DNA from: Pseudomonas sp. PDNC002
GTDB taxonomy: Bacteria; Pseudomonadota; Gammaproteobacteria; Pseudomonadales; Pseudomonadaceae
Reading direction: 5' to 3'
Assembly (NCBI RefSeq): GCF_016919445.1
Contig: NZ_CP070356.1
Location: 4,839,502 to 4,903,501, forward strand
DNA: 64,000 bases
Part shown: piece by piece, positions 8,731 through 19,700 of the stretch
How positions within the stretch are numbered: position 1 is the first letter of the stretch
Layout of the letters: each line of letters begins with the position of its first letter
Program-made: the position numbers and the translations under genes
Notes under the pieces: generated by a model
Databases searched by the model: none
What the model saw: only the letters and a program-made list of their open reading frames with translations
What the model was told of the DNA's origin: nothing

Positions 8731-11700
8731 TCAGAAGTCGCGCTTGTAGAAGATGTCCAGCGAACTCGCCAGGCCGCTGGCGGCCTCCAGGTAGACCTTC
8801 TTGCTCAACAGGTAGCGCAGCGCGATGGTGTTGGCCGGCTCGAACACACCGACGCCGTAGCGCAGGCTGAGCTTGTCGGACAACTGGCCGCTGGCGACCA
8901 CGCTGGTGCTGTTGCCGGTGCCTTCGGTATCCAGCTGGAAGTCCTGGATGCCGAGCCTCTGCGCCACCTCGCCGGTGAGCGGCGCACTGCCGGCCAGGCC
9001 GAGTGCCAGGGCTGCCTCGCCGAGCATGTTGCTGTCCTCGCCGGTGGACATCGGCCGGCCCAGCACCAGGTACGACAGCGCCTGCTGCTGGCTCATGGCG
9101 GGCTCGGAGAACACCTCGCTGCGCGGTTGCTCGGCATTGCCGGTGAGGCGCAGGCCGGCGACCACGTCGTCGACCTTGCGGATCGCCTCGACATCCAGAT
9201 ACGGCTGTTCGATGGGGCCGGCAAAGGTCAGGCGCGCGCGGCGGATAGTCAGCTTCTGCCCGTAGGCGCGGTAGCGGCCGTTGTTCAGACGCAGCTCGCC
9301 GCGGGTGTCCATGTTGTCGCCTATGTGCACCTGGCCGGCCAGCTCGGCGCTCAAGCCGAAGCCCTCGAAGGTCAGCTTGTCCTTGCCGACGATCACGTCG
9401 ATATCCATGTTCAGCGCCGTGGCGGACTTCTGCTCCTGCTTCTCGCCGACGATGACGGTGTCGTCGGACACCTTCACGGTGGATGGCGGCAACTGCCGAA
9501 TGGTAATGGCACCGCGCGGAACCTGGACGCTGCCGGACACCGCCAGGCGTTCACCGGCCATCTTCACCGCCAGCTCAGGCTCCACTTCGAGGTTGGCGTA
9601 GGGCTCCACCGTCACCGGCAGGCGCGTCCCACGCAGCTTGACGTCGACGTCCAGGCCGCTGTCCCAGGCGATACGCCCGGACAGGCTGCCATTGCCATGC
9701 TCCCCCGCTCGCCAGTCGCCACTCAGGTCGACCTGCTCACCGGCGATGCGCGCCGTGACCTGCAAGTGCTCGAAGCGGGTCGGCAGGTCGCCGCCGGAAA
9801 TCTCGCCGTCATTCAGGCGTAGCTCGCCCTCCACGTGCGGCGCCAGCAGGCCACCGGAAATCTGCCCGCTGCCATTGAGATGGCCCTTCAGGGTTTCCAC
9901 CATGGGTGCAAACGGCCGGGCGACGGAGATATCCAGGCCATCGAGTCGGAAGCTGCCGTTCACCGGCTTGGATTTCGGCCGGGGATCGAGCTGCACCTGG
10001 GCGTCCAGGCTACCCAGTTTTTCCCCCTGGAACTGCAGACTGGTGTCGATGCGGCGCGGTGTCAGGCGGCTTTCGAGCTGCAGGCGCTGGTACGGGAAAT
10101 CGACCCACTCCTCCTGCTCCTTGATCCGCAACGTGCCGTTGCCGGCGTTGATCAGGATCGAGCCATTCGGGCCGCTGGCCGGCAGGTCGAGCTGGACGTC
10201 GCCATCGAGCTTACCCTTCCAGGCGAAATCGTCCGGCAACCAGCGCGCCAGGCTGTCCAGCGGAAACTCGCGCAGGTGTATGCGCAGGCGCGGGTCCGGC
10301 ATCAGGCGCTGGTCTTCCATGCACAGGCTGGCCGGGCCGGATGCCCAGCAATGGGCACCCAGGTTGACCCGGCCATCGACCAATCGCTCCAGGCGGGCGG
10401 GTTGCTGCAGCCGCCAGTCCTGGCCGCCGCTCTGGACTTCGCCGCTGGCCAGGCGGCCGCGCCAATCCTTGCCGTTCCAGTTGCCGTCCAGGCCGAGGTC
10501 GAGGACCACCGGTTTACCTTGCAGGTTGAGCGTCAGTTGCTGGCGTTGGCGATCACCGCTGCCGTCCAGCTTCAACACACCGAAATCGCTGTCGCCGCTG
10601 TGCAGTCCCTGCGCAGTCAGGCTCAGGCGCCCGCGTTGGGCGGCATCCAGAGAGGCGCTCAGGTCCAGCGAGCGCAAACCCTGGTCCGCGTAGGCCACGC
10701 GCTGGCCACTCAGCTTCAACTGGCCCTGCGGAGCCTGCAGCGTACCGGCCAGGTCGAGCTGGCCAGTGACCCGGCCGAACAGCTGCGGCCAAAGCTGACC
10801 AAGCCGGCCGAGGGCGATATCCAGGCGGCCGGAGAGACGCTGGTCCAGCCCCGCCTGCCCACTGATGCGGTTGTCGCCCAACTGCAACGACAGGCCATCC
10901 ACTTTCCACGCCTGCCCCGCCGCAGTCGCCTGCGCCTTGAAGATGGCCGGCTGGCCACGCAGACGGCCCTGTAGATCGAGGTTGGCATCCAGCGTCAGCA
11001 CGTCGCCCTTGAACGAACCCTTGCTGCGCAACGGCCCGCCGAGCCGGCCGGGCATTTCCTCCAGCCAATAGGCGGGATCGAGATCGGACAGGTCCAGCGC
11101 GGTGTCCCAGCTCACGGCATCGGCGAAACCGACCTTCAGATGGCCTTCCGCCTTGCCCTGCCCCGCCACCAGCTTCAGCGAGGGCAGGAAGACTTCCGAC
11201 AGGTTGCCGGACACCGGGCTGGCCACGGTGAAGGCACCGGCCGGGCCATTTAGCGCGGCGTCGAAGTTGCCGAGATAGGCACCCTCGCTGTAGCTCACTT
11301 CGGCCTTGAGCGTGTGCACGCTGACCGGCGGCTCGTCGATTGCCGGGTACAGGTGGCGCCAGGGGAAGTCCAGCCAGTCGAGTTGGGCGTTGACGGCGAA
11401 TGCGTCTTTCCAGTCGAGGCGACCGGTCACTGCCACGCGTTGGTCGTTCGTCGCACTCAGGTCCAGCGCCGTGATATCCGCGCCTTCGGCATCGACGCGG
11501 CCACGCAGGGTCAGCACCACCGGGCTTTCCTCCGCCGGCAGCACGGCCGCGCCGGCCAGTTGGTAGCCGTCCTTGAGGTTGCCACTGGCGTTCAGGCGCA
11601 GCTGGTTCAGGGTGAGCGTATCGGGCAGCGAGGCATCGGCCTTGAAGCCATCGGCGGTGACCAGCGCGGTGGCGGGCAGGTTCTCCGCCAGCGGCTGCAG

Positions 11701-12417
11701 GTCGCCTTCGAGATAGCCGTTCAGGTAGCCGCTGCTCTGCGCCTGCAGCTTGAGGTGACCCATCAGCTCACCCTTGGCCTGCAGCTGCAACGACCAGGGC
11801 TGGTCACCCGGCGCCGGCAGGCCCAGCGTACCCTCGGCCTCCAGCGGCCAGCCCCGGGTGGGCTTGAGCAGGCCCTTGAGCGACAGGCTCAGGCCATCGC
11901 GGGCAAGCTTGGCGGATTCGATATGCAGACCTTCGCGGTCCCAGTGCGCCACCAGCTCGGCATCGCGCAACTGCTCCTGATCGTCGAGCAGGAACCGGCC
12001 GATGCGGATATCACCCAGTTCCAGGGACAGCGGCAGGTCCAGGTCGGGCAATTCGATGGGCCCGGACGATGCCGCGCTGGGATCGCTGGGCGGCAGGGTC
12101 AGCAGCACTTGATTGGCGACGACCTTGTGCAGGCACAGGGTCATGCGCAGCAGGCAGGCCGGCGACCAGTCGATCTGCGGCTGCTCCAACACCAGGCGCG
12201 TGGCGCCATCAGTCCACTCCAGGCGCCTGGCGGTAAAGCCGTCCGCGAGCCGGCCGTCGAAATCGTCGACGGCAAGGCCCGGCACCCAGCTCAACGCCAC
12301 GCGACTGCCGGCCGGCGTACCGAGCAATGCGGCCACGGCGATGACCAACAGCAGAATCAGCCCGAGCAGGCCACCCACGCCCCAGCGCAGTACGCGCATC
12401 CAGCCCGCCCGGCTCAT
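8731..12417 (-). CDS. tamB: Translocation and assembly module inner-membrane subunit TamB
   Basis: 1228 residues, typical for TamB. One N-terminal membrane anchor (residues about 10-33) is followed by a very long periplasmic beta-taco body of alternating hydrophobic strands, ending in the conserved DUF490/TamB C-terminal domain (LGEAALALGLAG, LRYGVGVFEP, LRYLLSKKVYLEAASG, ending YKRDF). TamB spans the periplasm and works with TamA in assembling autotransporters and other outer-membrane proteins and in lipid transport. The start overlaps the tamA stop by 4 bp (ATGA), so the two are translationally coupled. Confidence 0.96.
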   Translation of the reverse strand: MSRAGWMRVLRWGVGGLLGLILLLVIAVAALLGTPAGSRVALSWVPGLAVDDFDGRLADGFTARRLEWTDGATRLVLEQPQIDWSPACLLRMTLCLHKVVANQVLLTLPPSDPSAASSGPIELPDLDLPLSLELGDIRIGRFLLDDQEQLRDAELVAHWDREGLHIESAKLARDGLSLSLKGLLKPTRGWPLEAEGTLGLPAPGDQPWSLQLQAKGELMGHLKLQAQSSGYLNGYLEGDLQPLAENLPATALVTADGFKADASLPDTLTLNQLRLNASGNLKDGYQLAGAAVLPAEESPVVLTLRGRVDAEGADITALDLSATNDQRVAVTGRLDWKDAFAVNAQLDWLDFPWRHLYPAIDEPPVSVHTLKAEVSYSEGAYLGNFDAALNGPAGAFTVASPVSGNLSEVFLPSLKLVAGQGKAEGHLKVGFADAVSWDTALDLSDLDPAYWLEEMPGRLGGPLRSKGSFKGDVLTLDANLDLQGRLRGQPAIFKAQATAAGQAWKVDGLSLQLGDNRISGQAGLDQRLSGRLDIALGRLGQLWPQLFGRVTGQLDLAGTLQAPQGQLKLSGQRVAYADQGLRSLDLSASLDAAQRGRLSLTAQGLHSGDSDFGVLKLDGSGDRQRQQLTLNLQGKPVVLDLGLDGNWNGKDWRGRLASGEVQSGGQDWRLQQPARLERLVDGRVNLGAHCWASGPASLCMEDQRLMPDPRLRIHLREFPLDSLARWLPDDFAWKGKLDGDVQLDLPASGPNGSILINAGNGTLRIKEQEEWVDFPYQRLQLESRLTPRRIDTSLQFQGEKLGSLDAQVQLDPRPKSKPVNGSFRLDGLDISVARPFAPMVETLKGHLNGSGQISGGLLAPHVEGELRLNDGEISGGDLPTRFEHLQVTARIAGEQVDLSGDWRAGEHGNGSLSGRIAWDSGLDVDVKLRGTRLPVTVEPYANLEVEPELAVKMAGERLAVSGSVQVPRGAITIRQLPPSTVKVSDDTVIVGEKQEQKSATALNMDIDVIVGKDKLTFEGFGLSAELAGQVHIGDNMDTRGELRLNNGRYRAYGQKLTIRRARLTFAGPIEQPYLDVEAIRKVDDVVAGLRLTGNAEQPRSEVFSEPAMSQQQALSYLVLGRPMSTGEDSNMLGEAALALGLAGSAPLTGEVAQRLGIQDFQLDTEGTGNSTSVVASGQLSDKLSLRYGVGVFEPANTIALRYLLSKKVYLEAASGLASSLDIFYKRDF

Positions 12418-14141
12418 AGTTCCGGCCCCATGGAGAAGTGGATGCGAATGCCGCCGTCCTCGTCCAGGCCATCGGCGAGATCCAGGCGCAGCGGTCCGAC
12501 TGGCGAGATCCAGCGGATGCCGATGCCCACGCCGGTTTTGATCGACGGGAAGTCCAGGGAGTTGAAGGCATTGCCCTGGTCAACGAAGGCCGCCAGGCGC
12601 CAGCGCTCGGCAATCGGGTACTGGTATTCGACGCTGCCGGCGATCATGTAGCGGCCGCCGATGCGGTCGCCCTCGGAGTTCTTCGGCGACAGCGTCTGAT
12701 AGTCGTAGCCGCGCACACTCTGATCGCCGCCCGCGAAGAAGCGCAGCGACGGTGGGATTGCACCGTAGTCGTTGGTGGCGATGCCGCCGACCTGAATGCG
12801 TCCGAGAACACGCTGGCCGCCCCAGAAACTGGTCAGGCCCTTGGCCATGGCGTTGATGTGGGCCACATCGGCGTCGGCCATCAGGCCTTCCTTCGCGCCC
12901 TTGACTTCGAACTGCAAGCGATAACCTTCGTTAGGGTCGATCTTGTTGTCGGCTTTCAGGATCGAATAGCCGATCCCCGGCATGAGGAAACTGCTGGTGC
13001 CGGCGTCGTCGCCGAGCTTGTATTCCTCGCGCTGCCAGTTCAGCGAGACGACGCGCTGCCAGCCACTGTCCAGCTTGTGGTGCCACTCGCCGCCCAGGGT
13101 GAGCAGCTTGCTCTCGGTGTCCACCAGGTCTTCGTACTGGTAGCCGCTGGTGAAGCGCAACTTGTCGGTCAGCGGCGGGTCCAGCGGGATTTCGTACCAG
13201 GCGCCGACGTTCTGCCGGGGCGCGGAGACTTCCGCCTCGAAGCCCAGGCTGTGGCCCTGGGGGTTGACCCAATGGCGCGTCCAGGTCGCCTTGGCGCGCG
13301 GCCCCACATCGGTCGAGAAGCCCAGGCCGAGTCCCATGGTGCGCGGCTTGCGCGCCTCCAGGTGGACATGCACCGGCACCACCTCACCATCACTCTGGGT
13401 GGGCGCCGCATCGACCCGCACACCATCGAAATAGCCGCTGGATTGCAGGGCCTGGTTGAGATCGGCGATCTGTTCGGAATCGTACTCGGCGCCCTCCTTG
13501 AACGGCACCATGCGTTGCAGCAGGTCCTCGTCGAAGGGGAAGTCGCCAGCGAAGTCGACCTTGCCCAGGCGATAGCGCGGACCGCTGGCGTACACCAGTT
13601 CGATGTCGGCGACGCCGGCCTGCGGATCGACACGCAATTGCTGCTGGGTGAACTGCCCGCGGAAAAAACCGAAACGCGAGGCCTGGTTCTGGATCAGGCG
13701 CTTGGCGTCCTCATAGGCGCCATGATTGAGCTGCGCGCCTGGCTTCAGGGCATCGCCGCCGGGAACGCGGAAACTCTTGAGCTTGGCCGCCGGGCCATCG
13801 ACCCGCACGGTCACCTGGCGCAGATGGATGGGTTCGCCCGGCGTCACCACGATGCGCAGGGTCGGTACCTTGTCGTCGCGCACCCGGCTGCGAATCCGCG
13901 CCTGGTAATAGCCCAGCGCCTGGGCGGCCTTCTGCGCCTGCTCCTCGGCATTGCGCCGAAATCGTTGCAGGGCCGCCAGGTCACGCTCGCCAAGGCTGCC
14001 CACATAGGCCTCGATATTGGCCTTGAGCGCAGCGTTGGCGGGGGTGATGCGAACATCGAGATGGGCTTCAGCCGCCAGGACCGTCTGAAAGCAGAAGGCC
14101 ATTACCAGCAGCAGCCCAAGCAATCCTTGGACAACTCTCAT
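12414..14141 (-). CDS. tamA: Translocation and assembly module outer-membrane subunit TamA
   Basis: 575 residues: signal peptide, three periplasmic POTRA-type repeats (about residues 25-270) and a 16-strand Omp85 barrel. The barrel contains the lid-lock motif VRGYDYQTLSP and ends with WISPVGPLRLDLADGL and a terminal strand IRIHFSMG. I chose the ATG at 14141; a TTG 33 bp upstream is also open but would lengthen the signal peptide unnaturally. It forms an operon with tamB. Two large autotransporter genes lie within 17 kb and are plausible clients. Confidence 0.96.
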   Translation of the reverse strand: MRVVQGLLGLLLVMAFCFQTVLAAEAHLDVRITPANAALKANIEAYVGSLGERDLAALQRFRRNAEEQAQKAAQALGYYQARIRSRVRDDKVPTLRIVVTPGEPIHLRQVTVRVDGPAAKLKSFRVPGGDALKPGAQLNHGAYEDAKRLIQNQASRFGFFRGQFTQQQLRVDPQAGVADIELVYASGPRYRLGKVDFAGDFPFDEDLLQRMVPFKEGAEYDSEQIADLNQALQSSGYFDGVRVDAAPTQSDGEVVPVHVHLEARKPRTMGLGLGFSTDVGPRAKATWTRHWVNPQGHSLGFEAEVSAPRQNVGAWYEIPLDPPLTDKLRFTSGYQYEDLVDTESKLLTLGGEWHHKLDSGWQRVVSLNWQREEYKLGDDAGTSSFLMPGIGYSILKADNKIDPNEGYRLQFEVKGAKEGLMADADVAHINAMAKGLTSFWGGQRVLGRIQVGGIATNDYGAIPPSLRFFAGGDQSVRGYDYQTLSPKNSEGDRIGGRYMIAGSVEYQYPIAERWRLAAFVDQGNAFNSLDFPSIKTGVGIGIRWISPVGPLRLDLADGLDEDGGIRIHFSMGPEL

Positions 14142-14227
14142 GGCGCGAAATGCTAGCACGGGATTTCCCCGCAATGCCTTCTTGTAGAGCCTAAGAACGG
14201 TCCGAAAGATTCAGTCCGAAACAATCA

Positions 14228-14869
14228 TCAGCCAACTACCCTGCTTTCCGACTTTGGATTCGGATGGAACAACACGTGCTCGCGGATCGGCCCCAACGCC
14301 ACTTCGCCGAGTTCCTGATAGCCATGCCGGCGATAGAACTCCAGGTAACGCGCGTTGCCGGTATCCAGCACCAGCCCCTGGGAGCCACCGTCCTCGGCAC
14401 ACCAGGCATGCAGGGCGTCGAGCAACTGTTCGCCCAGGTGCTTGCCCTGAAACTCCGGATGCACGCCGATCAGTGGCAGCATGTGATAAGGCCCCGGCGG
14501 CAGGCAGCCGAGCACGGCGGCGTGATAGTCCAGGTAGCGCCGGGTGCACCCCAGTCCCGTGGTCAGGAGCATGCGCATGCGCCAGAACCAGCTCTCGGTG
14601 ACGTCCAGCCGGCGTTGCGGCGGAACGATCAGCGCCACGCCGACCAGGCGATCCTCCAGCAGCAGGCCTATGGCCGGCAGCTCTTCGAGGAAGTGCTGGT
14701 TCACCAGCTCGCGAATAGTGGCGCGCACGCGCTGGTCGAAGCCAGGTCGATCGGACTCGAACAGGTAGGCGAACGTGGGTTCGTGTCGATAGGCGTGATA
14801 CAGCAGCGAGCGGACTTCGCGGCTGTAGCCGCCGTTCAGCAGACGGACTTCTGCGAGGGAATCAGGCAT
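14228..14869 (-). CDS. GNAT-family N-acetyltransferase
   Basis: 213 residues with the GNAT acetyl-CoA-binding segment (LIGVHPEFQGKHLGEQLLDAL, followed by GLVLDTGNARYLEFYRRHGYQELGEV). Such enzymes transfer an acetyl group to an amine on a small molecule or protein. The ATG is preceded by GAGG. It is divergent from xthA with about 125 bp between the start codons. Nothing in the sequence shows the substrate. Confidence 0.9.
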   Translation of the reverse strand: MPDSLAEVRLLNGGYSREVRSLLYHAYRHEPTFAYLFESDRPGFDQRVRATIRELVNQHFLEELPAIGLLLEDRLVGVALIVPPQRRLDVTESWFWRMRMLLTTGLGCTRRYLDYHAAVLGCLPPGPYHMLPLIGVHPEFQGKHLGEQLLDALHAWCAEDGGSQGLVLDTGNARYLEFYRRHGYQELGEVALGPIREHVLFHPNPKSESRVVG

Positions 14870-14995
14870 GTGGACGCCTCTTGTGGGTTCTTCTTATGGT
14901 TATGGGCCCAGCCACAAAACCCTAGCAGCGCCTCGCCGGGGTCGCCAGGATCGGCAACCATGGGCTAGCATCGTGCTTTTGCCAGGGCGCCCAGG

Positions 14996-15808
14996 ATGAA
15001 AATCGTCTCTTTCAATATCAACGGTTTGCGCGCACGTCCCCACCAGCTCCAGGCGATCATCGAGCGCCACCAGCCGGACGTGATCGGCCTGCAGGAAACC
15101 AAGGTCGCCGACGAGCAGTTCCCCCGCGAGGAAATCGAAGCCCTCGGCTACCACGTGCACTACCACGGGCAGAAAGGCCACTACGGCGTCGCCCTGCTCT
15201 CCCGCCAGGAGCCGCTGGAGCTGCAGCGCGGCTTCCCCAACGACGGTGAGGAATCCCAGCGCCGCTTCATCTGGGGCACCTTCAAGGACGCCCAGGGTCA
15301 GTTGATCACCGTGATGAACGGCTACTTCCCGCAGGGTGAGAGCCGCGACCACCCGGTGAAGTTTCCGGCCAAGCAGCGCTTCTACGCCGATCTCCAGGAC
15401 CTGCTGGAAACCCGCTTCCAGCCCGACCAGCAGCTGATTGTGATGGGCGACATCAACATCTCGCCGGAAGACTGCGACATCGGTATTGGCGAAGAGAACC
15501 GCAAGCGCTGGCTGAAGACCGGCAAGTGCAGCTTCCTGCCGGAAGAGCGCGAATGGCTGGCGCGCCTGAAAGGCTGGGGTCTGGTGGACAGCTTCCGCCT
15601 GCAGAACCCGTCGGTGGACGACCGCTTCAGCTGGTTCGACTACCGCAGCCGCGGCTTCGAGGACACGCCCAAGCGCGGCCTGCGCATCGACGTCATCCTT
15701 GCGTCGGAAGCGCTTCGCGGCCGCATCGCCGACACCGGCGTGGACTACGATATCCGCAGCATGGAAAAGCCCTCGGACCACGCGCCGATCTGGCTGCAGT
15801 TGAAGTAA
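14996..15808 (+). CDS. xthA: Exodeoxyribonuclease III (AP endonuclease)
   Basis: 270 residues, matching E. coli XthA (268). It cleaves abasic sites and removes 3' blocking groups in base-excision repair. Conserved active-site parts are LQETKV (E34, metal), GDINIS (Asp/Asn pair) and the terminal SDHAPIWL (H262 general base). The substrate-facing [11 protein letters not shown] loop is present. AGG lies just before the ATG. It is followed within 15 bp by a bidirectional hairpin terminator. Confidence 0.97.
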   Translation: MKIVSFNINGLRARPHQLQAIIERHQPDVIGLQETKVADEQFPREEIEALGYHVHYHGQKGHYGVALLSRQEPLELQRGFPNDGEESQRRFIWGTFKDAQGQLITVMNGYFPQGESRDHPVKFPAKQRFYADLQDLLETRFQPDQQLIVMGDINISPEDCDIGIGEENRKRWLKTGKCSFLPEEREWLARLKGWGLVDSFRLQNPSVDDRFSWFDYRSRGFEDTPKRGLRIDVILASEALRGRIADTGVDYDIRSMEKPSDHAPIWLQLK

Positions 15809-15820
15809 TCCAGCGCAATG

Positions 15821-15848
15821 AAAAAGCCCGGCGATTGCCGGGCTTTTT
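15821..15848. terminator. Bidirectional intrinsic terminator between xthA and the TpgA-like gene
   Basis: Perfect 12-bp stem (AAAAAGCCCGGC and its complement) with a 4-nt loop. A-runs on one side and T-runs on the other let it end both the convergent xthA and the minus-strand adhesin operon. Confidence 0.92.
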
Positions 15849-15869
15849 CATCGAACGCTCAGCGTTCGA

Positions 15870-16682
15870 TCAGTTGGCCGTGACCGACACGGTCGTGCGG
15901 CGATTGGGCGCCAGGCACGCGATCACCTCGGGTGATGCCGACCCCGGGCAGGTCACCAGCGGCTCGGTCGGGCCGCGGCCCAGCGCATCGATGACATCCC
16001 GATCGACACCCCGCGCGACCAGGTAGTCGCGCACCGCACCGGCCCGCGCCAGCGACAGGCGGATATTGCTCTGTTCGCTGCCGATACGGTCCGTGTAGCC
16101 CACGATTCGCACCGACTGCACCTGCGAATCGCGCAGTCCTTCGGCAAGCTCGTCGAGCTTGGCCTTGCCTTCAGGCCGCAGCGTGGCGCTGCCGAAGGCG
16201 AACGACGCATCCGCCGCCAGGTTGAGCGTGCGGGTCTTGGCCGGCACGTCGCGGGGCGCTTCCGCCTGCCGTGGTTCGGCCTGCTTCATGCAGTTTTCCG
16301 GAAGGTAGAAGAACGACTGCGCGATCAGGTCCTTGTCGTACAGCACCTTGAACTGGCAGACCTTGTCAGGCTGCCCTTCGCCCTGGCGGAACTTGAAGAT
16401 GTAGTCCCACTCACGCACGCCGAACATGCCCTCGGCGAATTGCGGGTGACCGATCAGGTCCTGGACCTGACGCTTGGTCATGCCCGGGCGGATCTTGCCC
16501 AGGTTTTCCAGGTTGACGTAGATGCCTTCCGGCACGCTCGCATCGTTCATGGCCGGGAACTTCGGCTCCTGGGTGTGCCCCTGGCCGTCGACATCGCTGA
16601 TCGTGCTGGTACAGGCGGCAAGCGCAGCCAGCGCAGAGGCGGCCAGAGCAAGCTTCACGCCGCTGAGTTTGAATTCGAACAT
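15870..16682 (-). CDS. TpgA-like lipoprotein: SmpA/OmlA (BamE-like) domain plus OmpA peptidoglycan-binding domain
   Basis: 270 residues. The lipoprotein signal ends LAAC at C24. Residues about 45-125 form a SmpA/OmlA (BamE-like) domain (IRPGMTKRQVQDLIGHPQF, EWDYIFKFRQ). Residues about 155-270 form an OmpA C-terminal domain with the peptidoglycan-contact Asp and Arg in GYTDRIGS and LSLARAGAVRDYL. This order matches TpgA, the peptidoglycan-associated partner of the Acinetobacter trimeric autotransporters AtaA/Ata. It lies 64 bp downstream of the trimeric adhesin gene on the same strand. I set the start at 16682 because GAGG lies just upstream and the lipobox then falls at the right distance. 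Confidence 0.9.
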   Translation of the reverse strand: MFEFKLSGVKLALAASALAALAACTSTISDVDGQGHTQEPKFPAMNDASVPEGIYVNLENLGKIRPGMTKRQVQDLIGHPQFAEGMFGVREWDYIFKFRQGEGQPDKVCQFKVLYDKDLIAQSFFYLPENCMKQAEPRQAEAPRDVPAKTRTLNLAADASFAFGSATLRPEGKAKLDELAEGLRDSQVQSVRIVGYTDRIGSEQSNIRLSLARAGAVRDYLVARGVDRDVIDALGRGPTEPLVTCPGSASPEVIACLAPNRRTTVSVTAN

Positions 16683-16746
16683 CTGTTGAACCTCGGAAAT
16701 TGTTCGGATGGCCCGGCGCGTGCCGGGCCCTTCGATTAGCGATGGA

Positions 16747-19700
16747 TTACCACTGATAGCCGACACCGACCGACATGCCGAACTGGCCTTGGGTATCCGT
16801 ACTGCCCGAGAGCTTGGTCACCCACTTGCCGTTGTCGGAAATGCGCGAGACACCGATGGCCAAGGCGTTCTGCCCGCGATAGTTGCCCACCCCTGCCGAT
16901 GCCATGCTGGCGCCCGGTACATAGGGTTGCGGCAGGGTCGCGGCTGCCATGGCGCCGGCGATACCCGCGCTGAGGATGTCGTCCTGCTTGTGCAGGTCGT
17001 GCTTCAGGTCGGAGTAGACGTTGTTGATGCTGTTGCCGAGATCACTGGTCGCCTTGTTCAGCTGGGCCACGTTGACGGCATCGGTGTCCGCGCTACCGGC
17101 GGCCAGGTTGGTGATCTGGCGTTCGGAGCCGGCGCTGCCGACCGACACGCTGTTGTCGCGATCGGCGACCGAATCGGTGCCCAGCGCAACGGCATTCCTG
17201 GCGGACGCCTTCGAGCGAGTGCCGATGGCCACCGACTTGTCGCCCTCCGCGCTCGCTCCGGCGCCACCGGCCACTGCGTCCTTGCCCGTCGGTTTGGGCT
17301 GAGGCAGGTTGCTGGTGTTGTTCACCTGGAACATGCCATCGGTACCGTCGGCGATGTTGGTGACGTTCGCGTTGGTCGCGCCGATCACCCCCTTGAGCTG
17401 CGACACGTTGACCGCGTCGCTGTCCTCGGTGCCGGCGGCCACGCCGGTGACCTGGCGGTAAACACCATTCGCCGCGTCGCCCACGCTGACAGCGCCTGTG
17501 GTGCTGGTTGTCGCCTTGATCTTCTGCGCCTGATCGTCGCTGGCGGTTCCCGGAACGTAGCCTTCGACGCCGGCCTGGCGGTTGGCGACCGAGTCGCCGC
17601 CCAGTGCGACGCTGCCCTCGGCCTCCGCCGAAGCATTCACGCCCGCCGCCAGGGAATTGATGCCCTTGGCGCCGTCATTGGCGTAGTTGCCGCCCGTCGT
17701 GCCGTTGTCGTTGGTGCTGTAGTAATGCGTTCCAGCGTTGGCCATGGCGATGTTCAACTGGTCGACGTTGACCGCATCGCTGCCTTCGGTGCCCATGGCG
17801 ACGTTGGAGATACGCGTGCCGCCCTTCTTGGTGGTGCTGTTGTAGGTCGGCCCCTCCATTGCCACCGTGGAGTAGTCGACGTTGCCGTTGTCGATTCGAT
17901 ACTTGACGGCGCCCCTGTCCAGCGCCCCCATGTTGTCGGTCAGGTTTTCGATGGACTGGTTGGTGGCATACAGCTGCGAGCCGTTGATGGCATCGGTGCT
18001 GGTCTGACTGATACGGCCGGCCGCGACGTTGGTGATGGTGCGTTCGTTGCCGACGCTACCGACACTGACGGTGCTGGTCGGTGTCGTGCCGGCAAAGCCG
18101 TAGTTGATCCCGCGAATAGTGGTGCCGCCCGTGCCAACGGCGGCCTGGGTGCTGGAGCCAGCCCCCAGCGCGACATCACCGGTGTAGTTCGCATGGGTTC
18201 CGCGGCCCAGCGCCAGGCTGCTTTCGCCCAGGGCGGTGGCCTCGTAGCCCACCGCCGTGCTGCCCGTTGCATCGGCGAAGGAGTCACTCTTCGCCAGACC
18301 GTTTTCATTGGTGCGCGCGTAGCGGATGCCGGTGCCATGCGCGTCGGTGTAGGCGCTGCTGGTGTTGCCGGCGATGTTGTTGACGGTGGCGTTGATGTTC
18401 GCGACGTCGCCGTTGGTCTCGTTGAGCTGAGACATGTTCACCGCGTCGCTGTCGTCCACGCCGCGGGCGACGTTGGTGATGCGCGTGCCGCCCGTCTTGG
18501 TGGTGCTGTTGTAGGTGTTGCCACCGAGCGAAACGCTGTTGTAGTTGATGCTGCCATCCGGATTGAGGTCGTACTTGACCGCGCCGGCGTTCGCTTCGTT
18601 GGTAGCCAGTTTCAACTGCGCAACGTTGACTGCATCGGTATCGTCGGCACCCGCCGCCAGGCCGGTCATGCGGCGATCGCCAATGTTGACCTCGCCGATG
18701 GCGGTGCCGCCGGCGAGATAGGCCTGGTGCTGCAAGGTGCTGCCATCGGCATGCGAACCGGCACCCAGGGCGACGCTGCCGTCATGGCTGGACACGGCGC
18801 CCATGCCGATCGCCACGGAGTCGACACCCGACGCGACGGAGTCCGCGCCGGTGGAGTTGGCGTGGAAGTACTTGGTGCCATTCTCGTAGATGTTGGTGAC
18901 ACGACCATCGAGATTGCCGATGTCGGTCGTGTTGGTCGCAACCTGGGCGTTGGTCTCGCTCAGCTGCGACATGTTCACTGCGTCGCTGTCGTTTACGCCC
19001 CGGGCGACATTGGTGATACGCGTACCGCCCGTCTTGCTGGAGTTGTCATAGGTGTCGCCACCCAGGGTAACGCTGTTGTAGTTGACGGTGCCGTTGGGGT
19101 TGAGATCGTACTTCACCGCATTGGCATCCAGCGTGTTGATCGCCGAATTGGTAGCGAACAGCTGCGAGCCGTTGATGGCATCGGTGCTGGTCTGGCTGAC
19201 ACGGCCAGCCGCGACGTTGGTGAGGGTCCGCTCGTTGCCCGCACTGCCGACGCTGACCGTCCCCACCGGCGCGGTGCCGGCGAAGTCGTAGGTGGTACCG
19301 GCCACGGTAGCGTTGGCGGTGCCAACGGCTGCCGCGGTGGCGGAGTGGCTGCCCAGGGCCACGGAGTTCGTATCGGCCGCCGAGGCACCCTCGCCCATCG
19401 CCACCGAGCCAGTGCCCACGGCGGAAGCGCCGACACCGGCGGCCAGTGCATTCACACCGGTGGCGCCATCGTTGTCGTAGTTGGCACCCTGCACGCCGTT
19501 GTCGTTGACGCTGTAGTAGTGCGACTTCGCACCGTCCAGCGTCTGGTTCAGTTGATCGACGTTGACCGCGTCGCCACCATCTACGCCAGCGGCGAGGTTC
19601 TTGATGTGCGTACCACCGGTCTTGGTGGTGCTGTCATAGGTGTCGCCACCCAGGGTGATGCTGTTGTAGTTGACGGTGCCGTTGGGGTTGAGGTCGTACT

